From the NCBI RefSeq assembly GCF_018263925.1, contig NZ_JAEVHF010000021.1:1-64000 (forward strand): a DNA stretch of 64,000 nucleotides. The letters run 5' to 3'. This document shows, piece by piece, positions 1-9,204 of this stretch. This stretch comes from Kistimonas asteriae (lineage in GTDB: Bacteria; Pseudomonadota; Gammaproteobacteria; Pseudomonadales; Endozoicomonadaceae). A program made the translations under genes and the position numbers. A model generated the notes under the pieces. That model worked only from the letters and a program-made list of their open reading frames with translations, did no database searches and was not told where the DNA came from. The stretch's first letter is position 1. Every line of letters begins with the position of its first letter.

Positions 1-122
1 ACTGTTATCGATTTAACCGGCGCTTTGATTTGAAGGCGATGGTATCAAGGCTGGGTTACATGGCTGCGCGAACCTGCCCCATGCCAGCAAGGCTTCTCAA
101 GCTGGCTGAGCCACAGTGGTAA
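1..122 (+). mobile_element. IS1595-type (ISXO2-like) transposase, C-terminal end only
   Basis: Frame 3 reads without a stop from the window edge to a TAA at 120-122 and gives about 39 residues. The stretch YRFNRRFDLKAMVSRL followed by a PMPARLLKLAE-type ending resembles the C-terminus of ISXO2-like transposases of the IS1595 family, where FNRR and a closing PMP..LLKLAE are usual. The rest lies outside the window, so it cannot be judged intact or broken. No terminal inverted repeat was recognised downstream. It marks the left flank of the ankyrin-rich region. The family call is by recalled resemblance over a short segment. Confidence 0.6.
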
Positions 123-443
123 TCAGGTATATTTATCTCAGTCTTGTCATGAGGTGTATCCAGCGTGTGATCATAGCGTTTGACGCTGGTGTAATGTGGC
201 TGCAGACTCGCTTTCTCGTGATCCGGAAGTCTTATCGATAACACATCGAAAGATATGTATCTGAAGGAATTTTGTGACAGAGGGATCTTGTACTTTTCAT
301 GTTGCTGTTCATTTTATCAGCTAGCGGTCGTGTAAGTAGGTTCTTAATTATCTACGACCTTTAATCCCCTTGATACTGAATTTTTTCACTCTATCATCCA
401 CGTTCTGTGGGCGATAATAATTAGATTGCTTTTGCACAGCTAC
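123..443. other. Non-coding stretch, nothing recognised
   Basis: This stretch lies between the transposase tail and the 3' end of the reverse-strand ankyrin gene. A 62-codon reverse frame (56-244) overlaps the transposase end and looks accidental. The sequence is AT-rich towards 443. No terminator hairpin or insertion-sequence end was identified. Confidence 0.4.
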
Positions 444-2300
444 TTATTCATGAGGATTTTTGAACTTTAGAAAGTCTTTGAAATTTGTGGGTGCATCTAA
501 AGTTTGATGCTGTGGATCTTCCCAGTTAGGCACTGTTAATTGATCTATCATACTATCCACCGATACATGGTATCCCATGGTGTATCTTATGACACTTCGA
601 CATTGATGAGATAATAACTGTGACATCGGAAAAGCATTGGTTTGAGGTGGGTTGGAAAGTATATTGACGATGCCTTCATTAGTGAATTCGATCGATTCAT
701 CGAAAGATTCGCCGTTCAACTCATTGTTTGATTCTAAGATATCTAGCAGTGTTTGATTTTTTTTATCGACATAATTGGTTCTTGCTCCAGCTTTTACCAG
801 TGCTTTGATAATTTCTTCCTGCTTTTTCGCTTGTTGAAAATATTCATCTCTGATAGTTAGACTCATTGCTGAAGCAGCCTTTCTCTGATTACCCGTTAAA
901 TTAGAGACAGCTGCGTGTAATGGTGTATCTTCGTCTTCCGTTCCTTCGTTTCCGGTCAGGTTTACATGTGCATCTCGATCAATAAGCATGCAGGCACATT
1001 CTGTCATTCCCATAGAAACAGCAAAATGTAATGCTGTATCTCCACGATCTGCACGAATATTTATATTGGTGTTGTGATCAAGAAGTATACAGGCAATATC
1101 TGTAAGCCCATCACGCGCCGCAATATGTAAAGCTGCAATGCCTGTATGATCTTGAGCATCAACATCGGCACCTCTTTCAAGAAAATCTTTAACTGATTGA
1201 TTGCATCCTTCTTTAGTTGCAATCATTAATGGCGTGGTATCTTGATAATCCATTGTATTTACATTATCCCCTGTCTTACAAACAAGGTAATGAATGATCT
1301 TTATTAAATGGCCTTCAATAGCTAATTGAAGCGGAGTGACACCTGTGTCGTTTTCCCTTGTTATATCTGCTCCTGATCTGACAAGAAGATCAACAAAATT
1401 AAGTTTTCTTGTTCTAACGGCAGTATGTAAAGCTGTTTCTCTTTCGCTCCCGGATTTATTTACATCAGCACTATAGTGTATTAGTAATCTAGCCATCGTA
1501 AAATGTCCGTACTTAATGGCAATCTGTAAAGGCGTGTTTTTTTCACGTCCTGTCTTGTTTAAATCAGCACCATGCTGAATCAGTAACTCAGCAATTTCAA
1601 GGTTATCAGTGCTGGCAGCATGGTATAGTGGTGTATGGTTGCCGAATATGAGTACGTTTACATCGGCGCCGTGTTCAATGAGCGCTTTTGCAAGTCTTGT
1701 ATTATTTAATAAAAGAGCAATGTCCAGAGGCCTAAGCTCCTTATATTGATCACTGTCAGTGATTCGTTTGATATCTCTCCATTGTTCCCATTTCGTTATT
1801 TGTTCTGTAAAGCCTGTTTCTTCTCCGGGTAGTCCCCCATGGACTCTTACTGCTTCCTCTGTAGCAAAATGTATTTGATTATTTATGTAGACGCCTCTTT
1901 TGATGAGATCAATTAGCGTGTTCGTGTATTCAAACGAATTTATTTTAGCTATGTCATAATAAAATATATTATCTTCGTGAGATTCACCGACTAGCCTGTC
2001 ATGAAGCTCTTGTGTATTAATCTGAGCTGTTGGGGTTGTTGCCCAGTGATATGCCGATCTACATAGCTGAGGCGCCTTATAATACGCGGAGATGATGTAA
2101 TGGGAGGCTACGCGATCACAATATAATATTGCTTGAATAAGTCGTGTATCAGGTGTTCTTGGTTTGCTGGATTCTACTGGTGTGACAGATGCTACTGTAA
2201 TGGTTGGGTTTACTGCCGTTATTGATCCAGCAGGTGCTAGAGGTGTTTTTGGCACTCCGATTGTTAGCAATGCCTGGGGTTGGATTGGTGTTAATAGCAT
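444..2300 (-). CDS. Ankyrin-repeat protein with divergent SOCS-box-like C-terminus
   Basis: This 618-residue protein carries about nine to ten ankyrin repeats (roughly residues 188-518), seen as repeated TPLxxA and GADVN/GADLN motifs such as TALHTAVR and DVDAQDHTG. After a spacer, residues 560-612 read SQLLSHQCRSVIR, then IDQLTVP, then NFKDFLKF. This follows the SOCS-box order of LCRxxIR, LPLP and YLLY, with Cys567 and Arg568 at the key BC-box positions and an insertion before the last element. Ankyrin plus SOCS box is the architecture of animal ASB ubiquitin-ligase receptors. I chose the ATG at 2300 because AAGGA lies 8 bases upstream. The frame stays open to a TTG at 2486 with no ribosome site, so a 62-residue longer form is possible. 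A host-directed role is inferred; no secretion signal was recognised. Confidence 0.8.
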   Translation of the reverse strand: MLLTPIQPQALLTIGVPKTPLAPAGSITAVNPTITVASVTPVESSKPRTPDTRLIQAILYCDRVASHYIISAYYKAPQLCRSAYHWATTPTAQINTQELHDRLVGESHEDNIFYYDIAKINSFEYTNTLIDLIKRGVYINNQIHFATEEAVRVHGGLPGEETGFTEQITKWEQWRDIKRITDSDQYKELRPLDIALLLNNTRLAKALIEHGADVNVLIFGNHTPLYHAASTDNLEIAELLIQHGADLNKTGREKNTPLQIAIKYGHFTMARLLIHYSADVNKSGSERETALHTAVRTRKLNFVDLLVRSGADITRENDTGVTPLQLAIEGHLIKIIHYLVCKTGDNVNTMDYQDTTPLMIATKEGCNQSVKDFLERGADVDAQDHTGIAALHIAARDGLTDIACILLDHNTNINIRADRGDTALHFAVSMGMTECACMLIDRDAHVNLTGNEGTEDEDTPLHAAVSNLTGNQRKAASAMSLTIRDEYFQQAKKQEEIIKALVKAGARTNYVDKKNQTLLDILESNNELNGESFDESIEFTNEGIVNILSNPPQTNAFPMSQLLSHQCRSVIRYTMGYHVSVDSMIDQLTVPNWEDPQHQTLDAPTNFKDFLKFKNPHE

Positions 2301-2799
2301 ATAAAACATCCTTGTTTTTGATACATATGGTGACTTTAAGATCGCTAGTTTAAATAGAAGTTCCTTAAATCCATATTTCAGGTACAACGCTGTGTGTCTA
2401 GATAGCTCGATAGTGCCTACAGAACCTTGTGGCCGGTAGTCATACTTGAATGATGGAGGCTGATTTGTCTTGTCTATATAACTCAATTGTTAGTTTGGCT
2501 AACGGCAGATGCTTCAGCTCCATGGGCGGATCAGCGACGATAGTGCCTCAACCTGTTTTGTATACGGAGCCTGGTCATCATTGGGTGCTTTTCTGTCGCA
2601 AATCCGCCTGTTTCAGGTATAAGATCAAGTGTTTCTAGCCAACCAGTGTAGCGTTAGCGCTATGTCTCGCTGGTGTGCTCAATACGGCAGTCTTACTGGC
2701 AGATTTATTGATTTGCTCGCCCTGAAGATTTCCTTTTTTTCTCATCCGCTCTGTAACAGAATCATGATCGAAAACAGGTCAGCAAAAAGAGTCGCAGCG

Positions 2800-3030
2800 A
2801 TGTTGAAATCTTTATCAATGGTTGCTTTGGTGGGTCTCGTGGTCAGCGGATGCGCCACTGTCGGGCAGCAAGTGTGTGAGAAACCACGTCCTGAAGTGTG
2901 TACTTTTCAATATGATCCTGTCTGTGCACAGACAAAGACAAGGCAGCAGAGATCAGAAAGCAATGCCTGTTCCGCCTGTTCTAATCCTGACGTTGTCAGC
3001 TATAAGATGGGTGAGTGTCCGTTGCCGTAA
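2800..3030 (+). CDS. Small lipoprotein with Kazal-like cysteine motif
   Basis: This 76-residue protein begins with a lysine and a hydrophobic stretch ending in the lipobox VVSGC, so it should be lipidated at Cys21 and membrane anchored. The mature part holds VCTFQYDPVCAQ, which matches the core of Kazal-type protease-inhibitor domains (C-x-YDPVC), and further cysteines in NACSACSNPD. Bacterial Kazal-like lipoproteins are often annotated as periplasmic inhibitors, but inhibition here is only inferred. I chose the ATG at 2800 because it places the signal peptide at the N-terminus. The frame extends to ATGs at 2764 and 2629 that would add residues unlike a signal peptide. Confidence 0.65.
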   Translation: MLKSLSMVALVGLVVSGCATVGQQVCEKPRPEVCTFQYDPVCAQTKTRQQRSESNACSACSNPDVVSYKMGECPLP

Positions 3031-3096
3031 TGGCGTTTCCGGGTAATGTGAGCGGCGTTTGCTGTTGGTGGGTGAGGCTAACGCAGGAGTTGTACT

Positions 3097-3651
3097 GTGA
3101 AGGTTATCTTTATACATGGTAATGGCGGTTGTACGGCGGATATGCACTGGTATCCGCAGGTGGCTGAGTCCTTTGTGCAGCAAGGCATAGAGGTGGTACG
3201 AACGACCTTTCCTGACAATGACATTGCCCACCAGTCAATCTGGTTGCCGTTTCTTCGTAATGACCTGCAGGCCGGTGAGGACACTATTCTCATTGGGCAT
3301 TCGTCCGGCGCCATCGCGGCGATGCGCTTTGCAGAACAGTTTCCCATCATCGGCTCGGTCATCGTTGCCGCGTACCATACGGATCTTGGCATGGAGGATG
3401 AGCGGGAAGGCGGCTGGTTTGATACGCCGTGGGACTGGGAATCCATTCGCCGGAATCAGCAGTGGATCATCCAATATGCGTCTGTCGATGATCCGTTTAT
3501 CCCTATCGCTGAAGCCCGCCATGTTCATGAGCAGTTGCAGACGGAATATTACGAATATACTGATCAGAATCATTTTGGTGGCGGCGGCAAGCGTAAAACC
3601 CGGTTCCCGGAACTGGCGAATGCAGTGCTGGAGAAATGGGGTATTCAGTAA
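3097..3651 (+). CDS. RBBP9/YdeN-type serine hydrolase
   Basis: This 184-residue alpha/beta hydrolase is full length for the RBBP9/YdeN group. It opens with VIFIHGNGG (oxyanion loop) and has the nucleophile elbow GHSSG near residue 70. The later VDDPFIP supplies the acid and QNHFGGGG the histidine of a Ser-Asp-His triad. The N-terminus has no signal peptide, so it is cytosolic. The start is GTG with AGGAG 8 to 9 bases upstream. The substrate cannot be predicted; family members are esterase-like. It sits alone between the lipoprotein and a flavoprotein gene and is probably not tied functionally to either. Confidence 0.85.
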   Translation: MKVIFIHGNGGCTADMHWYPQVAESFVQQGIEVVRTTFPDNDIAHQSIWLPFLRNDLQAGEDTILIGHSSGAIAAMRFAEQFPIIGSVIVAAYHTDLGMEDEREGGWFDTPWDWESIRRNQQWIIQYASVDDPFIPIAEARHVHEQLQTEYYEYTDQNHFGGGGKRKTRFPELANAVLEKWGIQ

Positions 3652-3807
3652 TGTTGTCTGAATTGCTGCTTCAATAAGGGGGGTATCTGTTCCTGACAGC
3701 CGTATCAGCAGGGTGAATTACGCATTGGTTCTGCAGGAAGCACTGGTTTATAGTGCGCGGCACAATAAGACCGCTTCACTTGCTTAACGACCAGGATCCT
3801 CATCATC

Positions 3808-5040
3808 ATGCCGCTTTCCCAACCCCTGTTACCTGACTACGACGTCATTATTATCGGTGCAGGCGCGGCAGGACTGATGTGTGCGCTGACAGCCGGGCAG
3901 CGGGGGCGTAAGGTACTGATCCTCGATCACGCCAATAAGATTGGCAAGAAGATCCTGATCTCCGGTGGTGGTCGCTGTAACTTCACCAATCTCTATGCCG
4001 AGCCGGCGAATTACCTGTCTGAAAATCGGCACTTCTGCATTTCCGCCCTGCGACGCTATACCCAATGGGATTTTCAGTCGCTGGTGGATAAGTATGGTAT
4101 TGCCTGGCACGAGAAAACCCTTGGCCAGTTATTCTGCGATAACCGGTCCAGTGATATTGTGAATCTGCTGGTGTCAGAATGCCGGGATGCGGGTGTCACT
4201 ATCCGGTTAAAAACGCACGTCGAGACCATTAAGCCTGTTGCTGATCATGAGACACAGCGTTATTGCATCGATAGCTCTATCGGACAGTTCCATTGTCAGT
4301 CCCTGGTGATTGCGACGGGTGGTTTGTCGTTTCCCACCATGGGTGCCACAGGCTTGGGATACGACATTGCCCACCAGTTTGAACACCCGTTGGTACCGCG
4401 CCGTCCTGGACTGGTGCCGTTTACCATGCCGGCAGCCTGGTTGCGTCGGTTTGGTGAACTGGCGGGTGTCAGTGCTGAAGTGGTGGCAAGCTGTGGCAAT
4501 CAATCCTTCAGGGAAAAACTGCTGTTTACCCACCGGGGCGTCAGTGGGCCTGCGATTCTGCAGATTTCATCTTACTGGAAAGAGGGTGAGACCGTCTCGA
4601 TCAACTGGTTGCCAGGGGTTGATATAGAGTCCTGGTTGCGCACCCAGCAGCAGGAACGCCCGAAAGCGGAGACCCGAACGGTGTTATCCGAATACCTGAC
4701 CCGTCGTCTGGCGCTGATTCTCTGTGAAAATGGCAACCTGCGTCGTTTGACCGACAAGGGGCATAAACCGATGAATCAGTACAGTGATGAAGAACTGAAG
4801 GCGCTGGCCGCCAGCCTGGAAAACTGGTCGTTAACGCCCTCTGGCACGGAAGGCTATAAGAAGGCGGAAGTGACCCTTGGCGGTGTAGCGACTGATGATG
4901 TTTCCTCCAAGACACTGGAAAGTCAGCGGCAGCCGGGCCTGTTTTTTGTTGGAGAAGTACTGGATGTGACAGGTCACCTGGGCGGTTTCAATTTTCAATG
5001 GGCCTGGGCATCCGGACATTGTGCCGGGCAGTATGTATAA
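3808..5040 (+). CDS. HI0933/YhiN-family FAD-dependent oxidoreductase
   Basis: This 410-residue flavoprotein has an N-terminal Rossmann motif (VIIIGAGAAGLMCA, residues 12-25) and the family signature ILISGGGRCNFTN around residues 50-62. A second nucleotide-binding segment, LVIATGGLSFPTMG, lies mid-protein, and the C-terminus reads GLFFVGEVLDVTGHLGGFNFQWAW, typical of the HI0933 (YhiN/BaiN) family. Length is normal. Members are cytosolic and bind FAD; the physiological reaction of most is unknown, so no gene symbol is given. It starts at an ATG 25 bases after a taacgacc tract with weak AGGA pairing. It ends 91 bases before dsdC on the same strand. Confidence 0.85.
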   Translation: MPLSQPLLPDYDVIIIGAGAAGLMCALTAGQRGRKVLILDHANKIGKKILISGGGRCNFTNLYAEPANYLSENRHFCISALRRYTQWDFQSLVDKYGIAWHEKTLGQLFCDNRSSDIVNLLVSECRDAGVTIRLKTHVETIKPVADHETQRYCIDSSIGQFHCQSLVIATGGLSFPTMGATGLGYDIAHQFEHPLVPRRPGLVPFTMPAAWLRRFGELAGVSAEVVASCGNQSFREKLLFTHRGVSGPAILQISSYWKEGETVSINWLPGVDIESWLRTQQQERPKAETRTVLSEYLTRRLALILCENGNLRRLTDKGHKPMNQYSDEELKALAASLENWSLTPSGTEGYKKAEVTLGGVATDDVSSKTLESQRQPGLFFVGEVLDVTGHLGGFNFQWAWASGHCAGQYV

Positions 5041-5131
5041 CCCAGCGTGCTAAACGTCACCTGATGCGTATTCTACCGGCGTCCACAAATCGTTTGTCCA
5101 TTGAACCGATGATGTTTCCGGAGACGGGCTT

Positions 5132-6052
5132 ATGAGCGGCAGCCTGCTCGGTTACCTGCATACTTTTGAATGTGCTTCCCGCCACCTGAGTTTTACCCTG
5201 GCGGCGGAAGAACTCTGTCTGACGCCTAGTGCCGTCAGCCATCGAATCAAAAAGCTTGAAAAGCAATTGGGGTTTGACCTGTTCAGGCGCTATCCCCGGC
5301 GGTTGCAATTGAGTAATGAAGGTGAGCGACTCTACCGGGTCTTGTCGGGTTCCTTGCAGGATATTCAGGGTGAAATCCAGCAGATCCGAAACAATGAACT
5401 CAGTGGTGCACTGATCATCTTTGCCCGGCCCAGTATCACTCAGTGTTGGCTGGCGCCCCGGTTGCCGGACTTTCATGCTGAATACCCTGCTATCACCCTT
5501 GATATCCGCACCGGCAATGAAGATATTGATTTCCGCGTCCAGCCGGTGGATGTCGCACTGTATTACACCGGGGATGATTATCCGGGACTGCACCGTACCT
5601 GGATCATGGAAGAGTCATTGTTTCCCGTCTGTACGCCTGAGTATGCGGCGCGTTATCAGCTGTTGGAAAACCCGCAAAACCTCAGAGACTGCCTGTTGCT
5701 CCATGATGCAAGAGCGTGGCCCCACGCGGCGCATGACTCTGAATGGGCGTTGTGGGCAAAAGCCAGCGGTTTCGGTGATATCAGCGAGATACCGGGTTTC
5801 ACCTTTGATTGTTCAGACCTTGCCGTGACAACCGCACTGAATGCTGGTGGCATCGCGATGGGAAGACGACAGTTGGTACAAAAACGGCTGGATCGCGGTG
5901 AGCTGGTGGCGCCGTTTGGTGGAATGCAGGTGAAATCTCCGCACCAGTATTATGCGCTGTCGCAACCGTGGCGGATTAATGAACCAAAAATCAGGGCGTT
6001 CACGGAATGGTTGTTAAAGCAGGTCAGGGAAATCGAGCACCCTGGTTATTAA
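5132..6052 (+). CDS. dsdC: DsdC, LysR-type activator of D-serine catabolism
   Basis: This 306-residue LysR regulator has an N-terminal winged helix (LHTFECASRHLSF, then AAEELCLTPSAVSHRIKKLE). It resembles E. coli DsdC along its length, notably ELSGALIIFARPSITQCWL in the effector domain and MGRRQLVQKRL and GELVAPFG near the C-terminus. DsdC senses D-serine and activates the permease-deaminase operon. In E. coli it is divergent from and adjacent to dsdXA. Here dsdA and dsdX are at 10.9-13.7 kb on the opposite strand, with three effector-like genes between and a convergent arrangement. The ATG at 5132 has GGAG 9 to 10 bases upstream. The DsdC assignment is strong because both partner genes are present nearby. 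Confidence 0.88.
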   Translation: MSGSLLGYLHTFECASRHLSFTLAAEELCLTPSAVSHRIKKLEKQLGFDLFRRYPRRLQLSNEGERLYRVLSGSLQDIQGEIQQIRNNELSGALIIFARPSITQCWLAPRLPDFHAEYPAITLDIRTGNEDIDFRVQPVDVALYYTGDDYPGLHRTWIMEESLFPVCTPEYAARYQLLENPQNLRDCLLLHDARAWPHAAHDSEWALWAKASGFGDISEIPGFTFDCSDLAVTTALNAGGIAMGRRQLVQKRLDRGELVAPFGGMQVKSPHQYYALSQPWRINEPKIRAFTEWLLKQVREIEHPGY

Positions 6053-6191
6053 GACATACACCTGGTAATCAGTAGCATGTCTTTTGATATACGATTTAAC
6101 GTCAGGTCGTGGAGGTTGTTACTGGTATTTGGCGTACTGGTTACACATCATTATACCTTTAATGGAATTTCGTGTTGTTGTCAGGGTCAAT

Positions 6192-6221
6192 ATGAATAAT
6201 GGCAATACTTACGAACGGTAA
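6192..6221 (+). other. Possible 9-residue leader ORF overlapping the next start
   Basis: ATG at 6192 reads MNNGNTYER and stops at TAA (6219-6221), whose last A is the first base of the ankyrin gene's ATG. A TAATG overlap of this kind permits translational coupling. An AGGG lies about 7 bases before 6192. It may be chance, since short frames are common, but it would explain the weak ribosome site directly before 6221. Confidence 0.25.
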
Positions 6222-7630
6222 TGCGAATTATGATCAGGCAAACATTAGCGTCCTTCTTGCAATGCGTGCCGCAAGAAGAATATGAGTTCTCAGACCCTGC
6301 ATGCACTATCAGATCATTCAGCTTTACATCTACCGTAACCTTGCAACTCAATTATACGTCTACCGAAGGCCTGCAACTTAATGTATCTCCTGCCAGCATC
6401 CATTACTTTGAACGCAAAATTAGAGTTGTTAAACAAACTAGAGCAATTGAAATTAATGATTACGTTAATAACCATGGGCAAACGTTACTGTATGAGGTGA
6501 TACGTTCTAGTCAGCTACGGGAGTATGAAAATCTGATGAATGGTCTCGCTGCTGAACGTTTTAATTTTAACATTAACAGAATTGATAATAATGGTGATTC
6601 CATACTACATGTGGCTGCCATAGACAGGGATGTTCCACCTATCTTTATCCGTTTGTTGATCAAAGATGGTGCCTACATGGAACAGCCGAATAGGAAAGGG
6701 TTTACGTCATTGGCGTGTGCCATTACATCGAATAATTTTGCTGCTGCCAGGGCGTTGATTGATGCAGGAGCGGATACAAAATGCGTTACACGTAATAAAA
6801 AATATACACTTTTGCATCTGGCAGCCCTGAGTGGCTCCTGTCAGGCTGTACAGTTTGTAATGACTGCATGCCGTATACCCATTGATGAGAGGGATGAGGA
6901 GGGGCAGACTGCATTGAGTAGAGCGGCTGGACACAGTGACGGGAAGATAGTCCGCACATTGCTTGGGTTTGGTGCCGCTGTAAATGCAAGGAGCAAAGGG
7001 CTTGCTACACCGTTGCTTTTTGCGAGTTCTAATCAAAAATCCAATACATTGAATACCTTTGAGGCACTACTGTCAGCTGGCGCTGACACAGATAATGTAA
7101 TATACAATGCAGAATTTTCCCCACTAGGTAACGTAGTAACAGCAGTTTTCCCGGAGGCTGTTCAATTGCTACTGCAATATGGCGCCGATATCAATGTAAA
7201 GGATGGCATGAACTATACACCATTGCATAGCGCGTTGGAGATATTAGGGAATTCTGAAGATAGAACGCGTCATGGAAGACGACTTATAGAAAACCTAATC
7301 TTGTTGTTGGAGGCGGATGCGAGTATTGATATACCTGGTGGCCAGAACATGCAGACAGTACGACAACAGCTTCCAATGCTGGTAGAAAATCTGCAGGGAC
7401 AAGGGATAGCCGTAGATATGATGGAGGAAATCAAGAGCCTGTTAAATTACACAAAAGAACTACCCTTTCCCCTTAAAAGCCTATGTCGAATTTTTATACG
7501 TGGCCATATCAAAGCAAAGCGTAGAGATGACCAGACATTCAAATATATAACTGAAAAACTTCCTTTACCCGGTGAGATTGTTTCTTTTATTCAATGTCAG
7601 CCAACAATTATGAAGACCACAGACCTGTGA
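6221..7630 (+). CDS. Ankyrin-repeat protein with C-terminal SOCS box
   Basis: This 469-residue protein has about seven ankyrin repeats (residues 85-370), with HGQTLLYEVI, GDSILHVAA, TLLHLAALSG, EGQTALSRAAG and NYTPLHSALE marking units and GADIN-type loops between. Residues 413-459 form a convincing SOCS box: LPFPLKSLCRIFIR, a basic linker, then KLPLPGEIVSFIQ. LCR at 421-423 and LPLP at 447-450 occupy the BC-box and Cul5-box-like positions. In animal ASB proteins this tail binds Elongin B/C and Cullin 5. The first 80 residues match nothing I recognise. There is no signal peptide, and delivery would need a secretion system not seen here. The start is ATG 6221; ATG 6230 is an alternative. It lies 168 bases after dsdC. 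Confidence 0.85.
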   Translation: MRIMIRQTLASFLQCVPQEEYEFSDPACTIRSFSFTSTVTLQLNYTSTEGLQLNVSPASIHYFERKIRVVKQTRAIEINDYVNNHGQTLLYEVIRSSQLREYENLMNGLAAERFNFNINRIDNNGDSILHVAAIDRDVPPIFIRLLIKDGAYMEQPNRKGFTSLACAITSNNFAAARALIDAGADTKCVTRNKKYTLLHLAALSGSCQAVQFVMTACRIPIDERDEEGQTALSRAAGHSDGKIVRTLLGFGAAVNARSKGLATPLLFASSNQKSNTLNTFEALLSAGADTDNVIYNAEFSPLGNVVTAVFPEAVQLLLQYGADINVKDGMNYTPLHSALEILGNSEDRTRHGRRLIENLILLLEADASIDIPGGQNMQTVRQQLPMLVENLQGQGIAVDMMEEIKSLLNYTKELPFPLKSLCRIFIRGHIKAKRRDDQTFKYITEKLPLPGEIVSFIQCQPTIMKTTDL

Positions 7631-8072
7631 TACCTTTCAACCTTATCAGAAAATACAGTGACAGCCCGATTTTTATAAGAGTGTTATCTTTTTAGTCATA
7701 CATCTTTTATTTTTCTGCGATGCAGCCGCGTCACCGATGACTGTTATTATGTATTTCTGTTACCTGTCTTGTCGATAACAGTACGTTCACCACCTTGAAG
7801 CTTTAACGGTAACAAACTGTGAAACACTCTGCTTGGATACTCACGAAAACCTGAATATAGTTGTGCACTGTATTAACTCATAAGCCTGTTCTTTAGTATT
7901 GTTTGTTAAAGCAACAATATATATCTGGAATTGGAACTTATTGCCGGTACGATGTTCTTATAAGTGAGGAGTAAGCTATACATTTCTTATGATTTAATCA
8001 TTTTTTGATTTGTATGGAACTCCTTCTAATAGCTGTTTTATATTGATAAATTTTTATCAAAAGGAGAATTTT
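7631..8072. other. AT-rich intergenic region
   Basis: About 440 bases separate the first SOCS-box ankyrin gene from the CARD-like gene. No second gene, transposase remnant or clear terminator was recognised. It should carry the promoter of the CARD-like gene, whose AAGGAG ribosome site is at 8061-8066, but no confident -35/-10 pair was fixed. Confidence 0.35.
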
Positions 8073-8867
8073 ATGCAATCACGTCCCCTTCCTCCCTCAT
8101 ACCATCAGTCTCAGAGTCAAGGTGATTTTGATCAAAATGTACAAGCTAAAGTCGAGGAAGAATGCCGTCTAGGAGTAAAGACTATCAATGAAGTATTAGA
8201 AAAATACCAAGATTGTCGGATTCAAACAAATATCTTGCGTCGAGTCGTTACCCTGCATAATCAGAAGTTTAGGGACCACCCTGAGTATCAAGTAATGCCC
8301 TTAGGAGTATCTACTGCACCAGAGCAACCGGCACCTTTTCAGCCACAACCTGCGTATCCGCAGCAACCAATAGTAGCATCTGCACCTTACCCTGCAGGGC
8401 CGCAGGCGGCATATGCTGTAAGTCCTCAGCCAGTTTTGGCAGCAGCTAAGCCAGAGAGTCCTGTTATTAAATTTTTAACTGAAAAGCATGACGCTATAGT
8501 TTTATTATCTTACTCAAGTATTACTACTATAACAGACTCATTAAGGAACAACGGGATAATAACTACTGATGAAGCAGATAAAGCTGTTAATGAAAACAAA
8601 TCCATAAGCAAAGATAAGGCTAGAGCATTGCTTTCATTGCTACGTAGTAAACTTGAAGCATGCGCATCGCTTACCGGACAATTTGAAATTTACAAGGTTT
8701 TTAAAGAATCACTGTCAAAACATTGCAGTCCATATGGCATAAGAAATTTAAATATGCCGGAATTTTCAATAACAGAAAGTCGCCCTGATGTGAGTTTGCA
8801 ACAAAGATTTAAACAAATGCCTTATTCTGTTGAGGAAGAGGGTAGTGAGAAAGGTTGGAAGGAATAA
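8073..8867 (+). CDS. Protein with Pro/Gln/Ala linker and CARD-like (death-fold) domain
   Basis: This 264-residue protein has three parts. Residues 20-70 are a charged helical segment, followed by a Pro/Gln/Ala-rich linker at 80-130. Residues 131-217 resemble a caspase-recruitment domain: FLTEKHDAIVLL (helix 1), ITDSLRNNGIITTDEADKA (helices 2-3), ISKDKARALLSLLRSK (helix 4, closest to the CARD signature DKARxLLDLL) and FEIYKVFKESLSK (helices 5-6). CARDs mediate homotypic contacts in animal apoptosis and inflammasome signalling. I chose the ATG at 8073 because AAGGAG lies 6 bases upstream; the frame opens at 8010 without such a site. It sits between two ankyrin-SOCS genes, which supports an effector role. 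The domain call rests on pattern recognition and needs a profile search. Confidence 0.65.
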   Translation: MQSRPLPPSYHQSQSQGDFDQNVQAKVEEECRLGVKTINEVLEKYQDCRIQTNILRRVVTLHNQKFRDHPEYQVMPLGVSTAPEQPAPFQPQPAYPQQPIVASAPYPAGPQAAYAVSPQPVLAAAKPESPVIKFLTEKHDAIVLLSYSSITTITDSLRNNGIITTDEADKAVNENKSISKDKARALLSLLRSKLEACASLTGQFEIYKVFKESLSKHCSPYGIRNLNMPEFSITESRPDVSLQQRFKQMPYSVEEEGSEKGWKE

Positions 8868-9204
8868 GTTACCGTTGATAGCTGATAAGCGGATCAATCA
8901 GGTTTCGGTCCACTTTTTAATCATGCTGAGTCTCTATTACTGAGTATCACGCTTAATCGAGCTATGATCCTTTATGGTATATGACGGCATGAAAAGATCT
9001 CAGCAGTATACCAGCAAGTTTATTGCCTAATCCTATGCGATAGACTGGATTCAAATTCAGAGTAAAGGGTGACAATGGAAGTCGCCGACATTGTTCATTG
9101 ACGTATGTAATCTCCGTAAATGATTAAATGCCTATGATGATCGGGAATAAATGACATCATAACGAGTTAAATTTTTTATTGAATTTCTAAGGAGGATTTT
9201 CCTC
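8868..9204. other. Intergenic region upstream of third SOCS-box ankyrin gene
   Basis: These 337 bases hold no recognisable gene. The last 20 contain AAGGAGGA (about 9190-9197), a near-perfect ribosome site for the ATG at 9205. No repeat or hairpin stood out. Confidence 0.35.

Noticed and set aside
780..790. Single TQT-like matches in other ankyrin proteins, such as ITQTDN in the 1012-residue protein
   Set aside because: The motif is short and isolated there, and lies next to ankyrin helices rather than in a disordered tail, so it is likely chance. (Coordinates are only a placeholder within the first ankyrin gene; the motif itself is near residue 785 of the 58250-61288 product.)
2450..2638. 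62-codon forward frame near the ankyrin gene start
   Set aside because: No ribosome site, no recognisable feature, and it overlaps the upstream part of the reverse ankyrin frame.
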